Shown here piece by piece: positions 24,115 through 32,595 of a DNA stretch of 39,319 nucleotides. The notes beneath the pieces are model-generated. The model searched no databases. It saw only the letters and a list, made by a program, of their open reading frames with translations, and was not told the origin of the DNA. The DNA lies in contig CALWAR010000124.1 in assembly GCA_944375765.1 (NCBI GenBank), positions 1-39,319 on the forward strand, written 5' to 3'. Origin of the DNA: an uncultured Mediterraneibacter sp. (GTDB taxonomy: Bacteria > Bacillota > Clostridia > Lachnospirales > Lachnospiraceae). The translations under genes and the position numbers were made by a program. How positions within the stretch are numbered: the first letter of the stretch is position 1; each line of letters begins with the position of its first letter.

Positions 24115-24130
24115 CCGCGTATTTACGCGG
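24115..24130. promoter_or_regulatory. Perfect 16-bp palindrome in the divergent intergenic region
   Basis: CCGCGTATTTACGCGG, fully symmetric, followed on the plus strand by ATTTTATT. It may be an operator for the ROK regulator, or a short terminator. The rest of the 438-bp gap (23829-24266) is AT-rich and holds the two divergent promoters; I see no further gene or clear cre box in it. Confidence 0.5.
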
Positions 24131-24183
24131 ATTTTATTCATTATACACAAATCTTGTCCCGGATTTTCGTACTAAATATACAA

Positions 24184-24213
24184 TTGACACATAATGTAAT
24201 CATCTCATATACT
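24184..24213 (+). promoter_or_regulatory. Promoter of the sugar ABC transporter operon
   Basis: TTGACA (24184-24189), 18 nt, TATACT (24208-24213), about 50 nt above the ATG at 24267. Confidence 0.75.
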
Positions 24214-24266
24214 TATGTAAAAAATATTTGCATATATAAGAATAAAAACGGAGGAGGTCAAAATGG

Positions 24267-25787
24267 ATGAGCAAGGAAAACGAGAACATTCTGGAAATGC
24301 GGCGGATCGTAAAAGTTTTTCCTGGCGTAAAAGCCCTTGATAATGTTGATTTCAAGGTAGAACGCGGCGAAGTGCACTGCCTGATCGGGGCAAACGGTGC
24401 GGGGAAATCAACTTTAATGAAAATCCTGTCCGGAGCGTACACAGAAGACGGCGGAGAGATCTGTTTCGACGGCAGGATCTTATCGCCGCACGGAACGCAG
24501 AAGAGACGAGAAGAAGGGATATCCGTTATTTATCAGGAGTTGTCCCTGTTTAACGAGCTGACGGTAGGAGAAAATGTCTACATTAACAATTACCCAAAGA
24601 AAGCCGACGGGCTTATTGACTGGAAAAAAGTATATCAACAGACTCAGGATCTGGCGGACAGCCTGAACATTAAAGTGAATGCAAAAGCAAAGATATCTGA
24701 CCTGAATGTCGGTCAGAGACAGCTTACGGAAATTATGAAAGCGTTGGCCTGTAACGCCAGATTGATTGTTATGGACGAACCTTCATCGACTCTTTCCCAG
24801 TCTGAGTTTGAAATCCTTGTCAAGGTGATCAAAGACCTGAAAGAAAAAGGAGTTACGATTATTTATATCTCCCATCACCTTGAAGAATTATTTATTGTCG
24901 GGGACCGTATCACAGTTTTGAGGGATGGAAAGTTTGTTGTCTGTAAAAAAACAGAAGAGTTGAGCGAGGACAGTCTGGTGGAATATATGACCGGGATAGA
25001 GATTTCGCGTATAGAAGAACAGGAAGCTGTGGTGCATGACAAGTCTTTTGGAAATGAAGAGGTCGTACTGGAATTAGATCATATGAGCAACTATAAAGTG
25101 TCCGACGTCAGCTTCAAGCTCCATAAGGGAGAGGTTCTGGGGATATATGGTCTTGTCGGCGCCGGAAGAACCGAGATACTCCAGTCTATTTTTGGTATCG
25201 CGCCTGTTACCGGCGGCGAGATCAAAATGCACGGTAAAAAAGTAAAGCTCCACAGTACACACGAGGCCATACGGCACAGGATCGGGCTTGCTCCGGAAAG
25301 CAGAAAGACACAGGGGCTGGTTCTGCTTCTCCCAGTTTGGGAAAATATGTCCATGGTAGCGCTTAAAAAGTTTAAAAGCAAAGGGAAGATTAATTATCCG
25401 GGTGTCAGCCGGGAATGCGAGAGTTATATAGAGAAACTGAAAGTTAAAACGCCTTCTATCTACACAAAAACGGGAAATCTATCCGGTGGGAATCAGCAGA
25501 AAGTGATCCTCGCAAAGTGGCTGATGCAGGACTGCGACATTCTTCTTCTGGATGAACCGACGCAGGGGATCGACGTCATGGCTAAAGAAGAAATCTACAA
25601 ATTGATCCAGGATATGGCTGCGGCAGGAAAGAGCGTTATCTTTGTATCTTCAGAGCTGCTCGAACTGCTCCGCGTCAGCGACAGCATCCATGTTATGTAT
25701 GATGGCAGACAGGTATTGGAAACAAACAGAGCAAATTTTAATTCGGATCAGATATTACATGCATCTGTTGTTGGGAGGGTTCTCTAA
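24267..25787 (+). CDS. Sugar ABC transporter ATP-binding protein, RbsA/MglA type
   Basis: A 506-residue tandem ATPase powering import. The first domain has Walker A GANGAGKST and Walker B LIVMDEPSS but a degenerate signature (LNVGQRQ). The second has the altered Walker A GLVGAGRTE usual for this family, an intact signature LSGGNQQKV and Walker B ILLLDEPTQGID. GGAGGAGG lies ten bases upstream of the ATG at 24267; an ATG at 24263 is out of frame. Its stop overlaps the permease start by one base. With the permease and lipoprotein it forms a ribose-type importer for a sugar or polyol. Confidence 0.92.
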   Translation: MSKENENILEMRRIVKVFPGVKALDNVDFKVERGEVHCLIGANGAGKSTLMKILSGAYTEDGGEICFDGRILSPHGTQKRREEGISVIYQELSLFNELTVGENVYINNYPKKADGLIDWKKVYQQTQDLADSLNIKVNAKAKISDLNVGQRQLTEIMKALACNARLIVMDEPSSTLSQSEFEILVKVIKDLKEKGVTIIYISHHLEELFIVGDRITVLRDGKFVVCKKTEELSEDSLVEYMTGIEISRIEEQEAVVHDKSFGNEEVVLELDHMSNYKVSDVSFKLHKGEVLGIYGLVGAGRTEILQSIFGIAPVTGGEIKMHGKKVKLHSTHEAIRHRIGLAPESRKTQGLVLLLPVWENMSMVALKKFKSKGKINYPGVSRECESYIEKLKVKTPSIYTKTGNLSGGNQQKVILAKWLMQDCDILLLDEPTQGIDVMAKEEIYKLIQDMAAAGKSVIFVSSELLELLRVSDSIHVMYDGRQVLETNRANFNSDQILHASVVGRVL

Positions 25788-26761
25788 TGAAAAAAGAAAT
25801 AAGTGCAAATGAAATTATCAAAAAATATAACCTGGTTATTTTACTTATCATTTTTATTGTAATTTCCACAATTTTATCCCCGAATTTTTTAACAGTGGAC
25901 AACTTTTTTAATCTGCTGCAGCAGGCGTCCATTCCGGGTATAGTTGCGATTGGAATGACAGTGGTCATCCTGTTAGGAGGAATCGATCTGTCTGTTGGTT
26001 CTGTTCTGGCCTTTTCCGGGATGATCGCTTCTATCATCGTGGAAAAAACAGGTGGAACGATGAGCGGCATTTTTCTTGGATGCGCTGCGGGAGTCGTTAT
26101 CGGCGGCGCAATGGGGCTGATCACAGGGGCGTTGATATCCAGACTGGGCCTGCCGGATTTTATCGCATCGCTGGCGATGATGGAGATTGCCAGGGGAGCG
26201 GCGCTTCTGACCACCAGCGGCAATCCTGTCTTCGGCCTGGATCCCGCGTTTCACATACTGGGCGGAGGGTTCCTTTTTGGGAAACTGGCCATCAGCGGTA
26301 TTTTCTGGATACTTCTTACTGTGATTTTCTTCCTTGTCCTGAAATACAGCGTATTTGGAAGAAGTCTGTTCGCAATCGGCGGCAACCGCGAAGCGGCTAT
26401 GCTTTCGGGTATTAAGACAAAGAGAAATTATGCGCTCACTTACATGCTCAGCGGTCTGCTTGCCGGATTTGCAGGGGTGCTGACTGCATCGTGGATGTCT
26501 ACGGGACAGCCCACTGCCGGCGACGGATATGAGCTGGATGCGATTGCGGCCAGCGTGATCGGGGGCGCCAGCCTGAGCGGAGGTATCGGTTCTGTAGTCG
26601 GTACTTTTGGAGGGGTATTCCTGCTCAGGATCATCACGAACATTTTCAATCTGGTCGGGCTTCCATCTTATTACCAGAGTATCGCAAAAGGAATCATTAT
26701 TATCATCGCCCTGCTGTTAAACCGTTTTGTATCTCAGGACAGCAAGAAAAAATCAGCCTGA
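25787..26761 (+). CDS. Sugar ABC transporter permease, RbsC type
   Basis: The 324-residue membrane protein has eight to ten helices and the family signatures GGIDLSVGS (about 64-72) and GYELDAIAASVIGGASLSGG (about 245-264), including the loop that contacts the ATPase. Presumably a homodimer in the inner membrane. TAATG overlap with the ATPase gene shows tight coupling. Confidence 0.92.
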   Translation: MKKEISANEIIKKYNLVILLIIFIVISTILSPNFLTVDNFFNLLQQASIPGIVAIGMTVVILLGGIDLSVGSVLAFSGMIASIIVEKTGGTMSGIFLGCAAGVVIGGAMGLITGALISRLGLPDFIASLAMMEIARGAALLTTSGNPVFGLDPAFHILGGGFLFGKLAISGIFWILLTVIFFLVLKYSVFGRSLFAIGGNREAAMLSGIKTKRNYALTYMLSGLLAGFAGVLTASWMSTGQPTAGDGYELDAIAASVIGGASLSGGIGSVVGTFGGVFLLRIITNIFNLVGLPSYYQSIAKGIIIIIALLLNRFVSQDSKKKSA

Positions 26762-26784
26762 AGCGTACATAACAGGAAGAGGGA

Positions 26785-26808
26785 ATGCTAAGCTTCGGCT
26801 TTTAGCAT
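26785..26808 (+). promoter_or_regulatory. TTCG-loop hairpin between permease and binding-protein genes
   Basis: ATGCTAAGC, TTCG, GCTTTTAGCAT: a stable stem with a UUCG tetraloop in the 93-bp gap. There is no T run. It probably protects mRNA ends so that the binding protein is made in excess over the membrane parts. Confidence 0.6.
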
Positions 26809-26854
26809 ACTATCGGATGCCGGTAGACAAATAAAAGAAAAGGAGAGAAAAATT

Positions 26855-27871
26855 ATGAAACTGAAAAAACTTGGTGCAATGGCGATTACCGCAGCAATGC
26901 TGGCCGTGACTGCAGGGTGCGGCGCGGTGACAACAGAGGAACCCTCAGACGCTAACGATTCGTCGGCAGCGGAAGAAAGCGGCGGCGATGCCGGAAGTCT
27001 GACTATCGGGTTCTCCAATTGTTCACAGGACACACCGTTTTTTGCAAACATGACTCCCATTATTGAGGACTACGCAGAAAGCCTGGGAGTTGAGGTGGTA
27101 GCTCTGAATGCGGATAATGATATCGCGAAACAAAATCAGGATATCCAGGATCTCGTATCTCAGGGAATCGATATTCTGATCGTGAACCCGGTGAATGAGG
27201 ATGGACTTACCGCCGGCATTAACGCCTGCAATAATGCGGATATTCCGGTTGTCACTGTAGACAAAAATGTAAACAGTGGTAATGTAGCTTTTGTCGGAAG
27301 AGACAATAAGGAAATGGGACGTCTCTGCGGCGAGCGTCTGGTTGAACTTCTGGGCGGCGAAGATGCTACGGGGACGATCCTTGAGATCCAGGGGACTGCT
27401 GGCTCCACCACGATGATGGACAGACGGGACGGTTTCCACGAGGCGGTGGATTCGATTCCGGGGCTTACGGTCGTTCAGTCGTCTTACTGCGACTATGACC
27501 GCTCGAAAGCTATTCCGGCCACGCAGGATCTTCTGCAGGCGAACAGCGACATTGTAGCTATCTTCGGGCATAATGACGATATGGCTCTGGGCGCAGCCCA
27601 GGTGTGCGGCGAGCAGGGGCTGGATGATGTTCTGGTTTGTGGTGTTGACGGACTTATGGAGGCGGTTCTGCAGATCCAGGAGGGGACATACGCCATCACG
27701 ACTTCCAACGATCCGGTTCTCCTTGGTCAGACGGCTGTAGATGTAGCCGTCCAGATCCACAATGGCGAAGACGTAGAGGAATTCATAGATGCCGGAACAG
27801 TGGTCATAGATGCGGAAAATGTTGACGAATACGCAGATCCGGAGCTTGATTTTGCGACTATGGTAAAATAA
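26855..27871 (+). CDS. Sugar-binding lipoprotein, RbsB type
   Basis: The 338-residue protein starts with a lipoprotein signal peptide ending in the lipobox LAVTAGC (Cys23 lipidated), then an acidic Ser/Glu linker to about residue 48. A periplasmic-binding-protein type 1 domain follows (TIGFSNCSQDTPFFANM, GIDILIVNPVNEDGL, VVTVDKNV, VFGHNDDMALGA-like motif at about 232). It captures the substrate outside the membrane for the RbsAC-type importer. The substrate cannot be read from the sequence. AAAGGAG precedes the ATG. Confidence 0.92.
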   Translation: MKLKKLGAMAITAAMLAVTAGCGAVTTEEPSDANDSSAAEESGGDAGSLTIGFSNCSQDTPFFANMTPIIEDYAESLGVEVVALNADNDIAKQNQDIQDLVSQGIDILIVNPVNEDGLTAGINACNNADIPVVTVDKNVNSGNVAFVGRDNKEMGRLCGERLVELLGGEDATGTILEIQGTAGSTTMMDRRDGFHEAVDSIPGLTVVQSSYCDYDRSKAIPATQDLLQANSDIVAIFGHNDDMALGAAQVCGEQGLDDVLVCGVDGLMEAVLQIQEGTYAITTSNDPVLLGQTAVDVAVQIHNGEDVEEFIDAGTVVIDAENVDEYADPELDFATMVK

Positions 27872-27935
27872 TAAGATATATGCTTTGCAAATACTCAGCA
27901 GTATCAGTCAAAAATGATCCGGGAGGTTGATTGAA

Positions 27936-28169
27936 GTGATAACGAAGAAAAGGATACGGACGATCAATGAACTTCAGGAACTCCAGCGCCTTGCGAACAA
28001 ATGTCCGGACGACGTGGCGTTTCATAACGAAGACAGTTCTGTCATAATTGATGCAAAGAGTTATATCGGAATGTATGCACTGGATTTTCACCGGCCGATT
28101 TTGGTGGTGAGTGAAAACGAAGAGTTCCACAAACAAATTGAAAACATAGCTGAGACAGTACTTGAATAA
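27936..28169 (+). CDS. HPr-like small protein without the phosphorylatable histidine
   Basis: HPr carries phosphate in the PTS at His15 and is modified at Ser46 for catabolite control. The 77-residue product fits the HPr fold by pattern: an amphipathic helix ending ANKCPDDV (20-27), a strand, then DAKSYIGMYALD (39-50), aligning to the Ser46 region (Ser42 here). At the His15 position I find Thr or another residue, never His, and the GLHARP loop is absent. It can therefore not act in sugar phosphotransfer, though Ser42 could be used as in Crh. The start is GTG at 27936, nine bases after GGGAGG; TTG at 27927 touches the binding site. It ends the transporter operon. Confidence 0.65.
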   Translation: MITKKRIRTINELQELQRLANKCPDDVAFHNEDSSVIIDAKSYIGMYALDFHRPILVVSENEEFHKQIENIAETVLE

Positions 28170-28213
28170 AAAGAGCTTTGGGGTTCTGGTTTGCCGGAAT
28201 CCCAAAGCTCTTT
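28170..28213. terminator. Two-way terminator between the HPr-like and ROK genes
   Basis: AAAGAGCTTTGGG (28170-28182) pairs perfectly with CCCAAAGCTCTTT (28201-28213). The A and T ends give short T runs for both directions. Confidence 0.85.
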
Positions 28214-28216
28214 CTC

Positions 28217-29347
28217 CTACATGATCGAATCGAGGTAGTCCTGGACAAGTGGAAGCGCAGCGCCCATGCAGGCAGGGAGATTAGAATAATTGCTGATGCT
28301 GATATATTTTTCGGCGGTAGGGAAAGCTGACTTATTCTGAATGATCAGATGCAGAAGTTCGATATCATCATCCGCCAGATATTTTGCCAAAGTGCCTGCA
28401 AGTATCACGTTGCTGTTGATTATCATGTGGAAATTGTCGATTGCCACAGCAAGATAATTCAGATATTTATTCCACCTTTTTTCATAAGAGGCAGTGCCTT
28501 TGCGCAGTTTAAAAAAGAAAGTCTGGATATCTTCCTGTGGTCTCAGCAGAGAAGTAATAGAGCAGTAGGCGTTTACACAGCCTTTCTTTCCGCAATAGCA
28601 AGGTTGTCCGTCCGGCACCATGATCATATGTTCAAATATACCGCTTTTGTATGCTCCGTCCTGAAAAAAGCTGCGGTTGATGATAATGGATCCGCTGACG
28701 TCTGAACGGATATTCAGATAGATCGCGTTCTGAAGAAACGGATCGAACCACAGCTCTACATTTGCCATGGCTTCTGCATCGTGGCAAAAAGAACAGCGAT
28801 AAGGAATCCTGCTGCTGAATTCTTCTATTGTAAGTCCTGCACAATCGAGGATCTTTCCGTAGATGATCTCTTCTCCGTCTGCCGATATGAGCGCCTGGAG
28901 CGCGATCCCGACGCCCAGGATCTGATCCGGCGGGTATTCCAGACTGGAAATAAACATATTGATTACGCGGCATATCTCATTATAATATTCTGAGGTGTTT
29001 GAAAACGGAACCGAATGTTTCTCGTATTTAAGCATATCTCCATACAGATCGATCGCCATCAATTCAAATTGATCGATCAGTATTTCCACGCCAATAGATA
29101 CCTTGACTGCTGCGTTGAATTCATATAAATTCGCTTTTCTGCCTCCGGTAGAATCTGCCAGCCCCTTTGTATAAATGAAACTATTCTGAGAAAGCTCTCT
29201 TAATATCTGGGCTACTGTAGGTCTGCTGAGCGAGAGTTCGTTCTGGAGAGTGAGAGATGTTGCGTGTTTGTGGTCGTATATATATTTTAAAACGTTTTTT
29301 TCATTATTTATCCGTAATGCTGTGGTCGTAGTACATGTGTTGCTCAT
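28217..29347 (-). CDS. ROK-family transcriptional repressor
   Basis: A 376-residue regulator with an N-terminal winged HTH (SLTLQNELSLSRPTVAQILRELSQ, about 31-54) and a sugar-kinase-like ROK domain. The zinc site PCYCGKKGCVNAYCS lies at about 248-262 after FEHM. Kinase residues look weakened, as is usual in repressors of this family. It faces the transporter operon and should sense its substrate or a phosphorylated product and control the two divergent arms. GGAG precedes the ATG. Confidence 0.88.
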   Translation of the reverse strand: MSNTCTTTTALRINNEKNVLKYIYDHKHATSLTLQNELSLSRPTVAQILRELSQNSFIYTKGLADSTGGRKANLYEFNAAVKVSIGVEILIDQFELMAIDLYGDMLKYEKHSVPFSNTSEYYNEICRVINMFISSLEYPPDQILGVGIALQALISADGEEIIYGKILDCAGLTIEEFSSRIPYRCSFCHDAEAMANVELWFDPFLQNAIYLNIRSDVSGSIIINRSFFQDGAYKSGIFEHMIMVPDGQPCYCGKKGCVNAYCSITSLLRPQEDIQTFFFKLRKGTASYEKRWNKYLNYLAVAIDNFHMIINSNVILAGTLAKYLADDDIELLHLIIQNKSAFPTAEKYISISNYSNLPACMGAALPLVQDYLDSIM

Positions 29348-29388
29348 GAAAACATTCTCCGTTTATCTTTTAGTTGTTGCTAATGGCT

Positions 29389-29397
29389 ATTATAACA
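29389..29397 (-). promoter_or_regulatory. Extended -10 promoter of the ROK gene
   Basis: Minus strand TGTTATAAT, a perfect -10 with the TGn extension, about 40 nt above the start codon. No good -35 is visible, as is common for extended -10 promoters. Confidence 0.55.
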
Positions 29398-29448
29398 GAT
29401 TCCTGATCAAAAAAACATCTTGCTGCGGATGAATGTGAGAAAAAAGAC

Positions 29449-29477
29449 TTACGAAAATGTTAAAAATGTGTTAAAAT
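29449..29477 (+). promoter_or_regulatory. Possible promoter of the carD-like gene
   Basis: TTACGA (29449-29454), 17 nt, TAAAAT (29472-29477). A GACC/GGTC stem with a following TTTCTTT at about 29489-29532 in the leader could attenuate. Confidence 0.4.
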
Positions 29478-29589
29478 ATACCATAGTGAGACCATTGAAA
29501 GGCCGTTACAGCGTTGTACCGGTCTTTCTTTGGCTATACTTAAGGAAAGCGGAAAAGCTCATATATCATGATTAAAAAGGAGGAATTGG

Positions 29590-30087
29590 ATGCTCAGCAG
29601 AGGCGACGCGGTAGTTTATAAGTGCAGGGGCCTGTACAAGGTGGAAGACGTGGGGACGCTTGATTTTTCATTTGTCGATAACGGCAAGCAGTACTATACG
29701 CTGCAGTCCGTGGAAAATGCAGGGGACAGGGCGTATATACCAACAGAAGATGAGACGAACATCCGGCGGCCGGTGAGCCGTGAAGAGGCGCTTGCTATCA
29801 TAGACCGGATCCCGCAGATCGAAGTACTTCAGGTAAAGAATGAAAAATTTCGGGAACAGGAATATAAGGACTGCATTTCTGATTTCTGCCCGGAAAACTG
29901 GGTAAAAGTCCTCAAGACTACTTACAAGAGAACAAAGAGCAGAGGCAGTATCACGAGTCTGGACAGGAAATATCAGATGCTTCTCGAACATGCCCTGTAC
30001 AGTGAACTCTCGTTCGCGCTCGGGATACCGGCGGGGGAGATTCAGGATTTTATAGCAGAGCATGTGAAAACAGAAAAAGAAGTTTAA
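29590..30087 (+). CDS. CarD-family transcriptional regulator
   Basis: CarD proteins bind the RNA polymerase beta subunit and stabilise open promoter complexes. The 165-residue product has the N-terminal Tudor-like RNA-polymerase interacting domain (GDAVVYKCRGLYKVEDVG, about 5-22; TLQSVEN near 38) and a helical C-terminal DNA-binding part (about 65-160). AAGGAGG lies upstream of the ATG. It stands alone, with a long repeat-rich spacer behind it. Confidence 0.85.
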   Translation: MLSRGDAVVYKCRGLYKVEDVGTLDFSFVDNGKQYYTLQSVENAGDRAYIPTEDETNIRRPVSREEALAIIDRIPQIEVLQVKNEKFREQEYKDCISDFCPENWVKVLKTTYKRTKSRGSITSLDRKYQMLLEHALYSELSFALGIPAGEIQDFIAEHVKTEKEV

Positions 30088-30116
30088 CTGTCTGAACGGT
30101 GCGCGCCCGGCGCTGC

Positions 30117-30405
30117 AGTCCGCGCCTGGCTGCATCCCTTATGCGGACTTGTCGCGCCAAGCTGCATCTTGCGCAAACAGCACACACATGATATACTTCT
30201 CCTGATAAGATGTTGGGGCAAAAGCCCCCAACTATGATGCCTGCGGATTGTTTCGTGCTACGCACTCTCACATCTACACTCCGTTTCGGTCGGTGCTAAA
30301 CGCGCGTCACTGGCGCGCAGCACCCTACCCAATATTCGCATATCGTGGGATATACATCCCACTTTTATGCTCATATTGGGGCGGGGCCCAAGGCCCTGGC
30401 ATCAT
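30117..30405. repeat. Hairpin-rich intergenic repeat region
   Basis: The 346-bp gap 30088-30433 holds no convincing gene but at least five stems. These are AGTCCGC/GCGGACT (30117-30149), GTTGGGGC/GCCCCCAAC (30212-30232), GGTGCT-CGCGC/GCGCG-AGCACC (30292-30324), a nested stem CCCAATA-GCATA-GTGGGAT with its complements (30328-30380), and GGGCC/GGCCC (30384-30396). A pair ATGATGCC (30234-30241) and GGCATCAT (30398-30405) encloses the last three. CGCGCC-NN-GCTGCATC occurs twice (30121-30136, 30153-30168). It may be a mobile palindromic element or a structured RNA. Confidence 0.65.
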
Positions 30406-30433
30406 AATATTTTGTTAGGAGGAGTTATTTTTT

Positions 30434-31831
30434 ATGGACGCGGACCCTGCGGGGAACACTATTTTATTCGACTTGTTACTGTTGTTGTTTTTTACTTTGA
30501 TGAATGCTTTTTTTGCCGGAGCCGAGATGGCGGTCGTATCTGTCAATAAGAACAGGATACGCAGCCTTGCAGAAGAGGGCAATAAAAAAGCAAAGGTGAT
30601 CGAGGGGCTGTTCGAGGACTCGACGAAATTTCTTTCCACTATCCAGGTAGCGATCACATTTGCCGGCTTCTACTCATCGGCGTCTGCAGCGGCCGGCATC
30701 TCGCCGGTACTGGCAGAATGGCTGTACAGAGCCGGGATTCCGTACAGTTCGCAGATCGCGCACAACGGTGTGACTCTGGTGCTCATGTTCTTTAACCTTG
30801 TATTCGGAGAACTGGTGCCTAAGAGGATCGCACTGCAGAAAGCCGAAGCGTTCAGCATGCTGACTGTCATGCCGATCCATTATATCTCTATTATACTGTC
30901 GCCGTTTATCAGGCTGCTTTCTTTTTCCACGAAGCTGGTGCTCAGGATACTCCATATGAAGACGGAGGACCAGGAAGAAGCTGTCACGGAAGAAGAGATC
31001 AAGGCTCTCCTTAAGATGGGAAATGAGAGCGGCACATTTGATGACGATGAGCGCGAGATGATCGATTCTGTATTTGCGTTCGACGACAGGACGGCCAGGG
31101 AGATCATGGTCCCGAGGCGGGATGTGGTCACTATCGATATCGACGAACCTTTCGACGAACTGATCGATGAGATTCTTGAGACAAGACATAACAGGATCCC
31201 TGTCTATGAGGAAAATATAGACAATATCATCGGAGTTCTCCACGTCAAGGACGTGATGATCGAACTGAGAAAGAACAGCCCGGAGCAGATGAACATCAGG
31301 GAGATGCTGCACGAGCCGTTTTTCGTACCGGAGACAAAAGAGGCAGACGAACTTTTCCGCACCATGCAGGAAGCAAGGCACCACATGGCAATCCTGGTGG
31401 ATGAATACGGCGGGTTTTCAGGTATCGTTACCATTGAGGATCTTGTAGAGGAGATCATGGGCGACATTAATGAAGAATATGAAGAAGTCGTGCCGGAGAT
31501 CGAGGCTGTCAGCGAAGACGAATACCGTCTGGACGGGGGGATCCTGATCGATGATCTTAACGAGGAACTCGATCTGAAGCTGGAAACGGAGAACTATGAC
31601 ACTCTTTCCGGCTATCTGATTGAGAAGCTGGGACATATACCTGCGAAAGAAGACAGGGATGTGATCGAGGAGGATAATCTGGTATTCTCGGTGGAGGAAG
31701 TGAAAGATAACAGAATCAGCAGAGTCGGCCTGAAAATACGGCCGAAGCAGGAAACCGGGGACGAAGACGAGGAACGCGAGGGGAGAGGGAAGCAGCGGAA
31801 CGCGTCCGGGGAGGAGCAAGACAAAGACTGA
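30434..31831 (+). CDS. CorC/HlyC-family membrane protein with CNNM and CBS domains
   Basis: The 465-residue protein has a CNNM transmembrane domain (about 8-190; FFAGAEMAVVSVNKNRI, NLVFGELVPKRIAL), a CBS pair (about 205-330; VPRRDVVTID, NRIPVYEE, ILVDEYGGFSGIVTIEDLVEEI) and a C-terminal transporter-associated CorC domain (about 350-440). Members move Mg2+ or other cations; the older name hemolysin C is misleading. An acidic/basic tail ends the protein. AGGAGGAG lies 9-14 nt before the ATG. The purine genes follow after only 16 bp. Confidence 0.9.
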   Translation: MDADPAGNTILFDLLLLLFFTLMNAFFAGAEMAVVSVNKNRIRSLAEEGNKKAKVIEGLFEDSTKFLSTIQVAITFAGFYSSASAAAGISPVLAEWLYRAGIPYSSQIAHNGVTLVLMFFNLVFGELVPKRIALQKAEAFSMLTVMPIHYISIILSPFIRLLSFSTKLVLRILHMKTEDQEEAVTEEEIKALLKMGNESGTFDDDEREMIDSVFAFDDRTAREIMVPRRDVVTIDIDEPFDELIDEILETRHNRIPVYEENIDNIIGVLHVKDVMIELRKNSPEQMNIREMLHEPFFVPETKEADELFRTMQEARHHMAILVDEYGGFSGIVTIEDLVEEIMGDINEEYEEVVPEIEAVSEDEYRLDGGILIDDLNEELDLKLETENYDTLSGYLIEKLGHIPAKEDRDVIEEDNLVFSVEEVKDNRISRVGLKIRPKQETGDEDEEREGRGKQRNASGEEQDKD

Positions 31832-31847
31832 AAGGAGATGCAAAGAG

Positions 31848-32561
31848 ATGAAGATGCTGTCAATCGAAGAGGAGCTTAAGAACAATTCTTATCCCGGGAG
31901 AGGGATCGTGATCGGCAAGACGCCGGACGGGAAAAAAGCCGTCGCAGCCTATTTTATCATGGGACGCAGTGAGAACAGCCGGAATCGTATATTTGTGGAG
32001 GACGGGGAGGGGATCCGTACCCAGGCGTTCGATCCGTCAAAGCTGACTGATCCGAGCCTGATCATCTATGCTCCGGTCAGAGTGCTGGGAAATAAGACGA
32101 TCGTGACAAACGGTGATCAGACCGATACGATCTATGAGGGGATGGACAGGCAGCTCACATTTGAACAGTCACTTCGATCGAGGGAGTTTGAGCCTGACGC
32201 GCCGAACTACACGCCGCGCATCTCCGGGATCATGCATATAGAGAACGGTGCCTGCAATTATGCAATGTCCATCTTAAAGAGCAATAACGGAAGCCCGGAG
32301 GGCTGCAGCCGCTATACGTTCGCCTATGAGAATCCGGCAGCAGGAGAGGGGCGTTTCATCCACACCTATATGTGCGACGGAGATCCGCTCCCGAGTTTTG
32401 AGGGCGAGCCGAAGCTGATCGGCATACCGGATGATATGGATGCGTTCACGGAACTGCTGTGGAACAGCTTAAACGAGGACAACAAGGTATCGCTTTTTGT
32501 CCGCTATATTGATATCGAGACAGGAAACTATGAGACAAAGATCGTAAATAAGAATCATTGA
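31848..32561 (+). CDS. IMP cyclohydrolase, stand-alone (PurO-like family)
   Basis: Catalyses the last step of purine synthesis, FAICAR to IMP. The 237-residue protein resembles the separate IMP cyclohydrolase family (NSYPGRGIVIG, AAYFIMGRSENSRNRIF, SLIIYAPVRV, GDQTDTIY, PRISGIM), unrelated to the N-terminal domain of PurH. The next gene supplies the formyltransferase domain, so the two bacterial PurH activities are split over two genes here. AAGGAG lies upstream. Confidence 0.85.
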   Translation: MKMLSIEEELKNNSYPGRGIVIGKTPDGKKAVAAYFIMGRSENSRNRIFVEDGEGIRTQAFDPSKLTDPSLIIYAPVRVLGNKTIVTNGDQTDTIYEGMDRQLTFEQSLRSREFEPDAPNYTPRISGIMHIENGACNYAMSILKSNNGSPEGCSRYTFAYENPAAGEGRFIHTYMCDGDPLPSFEGEPKLIGIPDDMDAFTELLWNSLNEDNKVSLFVRYIDIETGNYETKIVNKNH

Positions 32562-32595
32562 TCGTGATAAATCATAAAGGAGCGGATGAAAAAAG

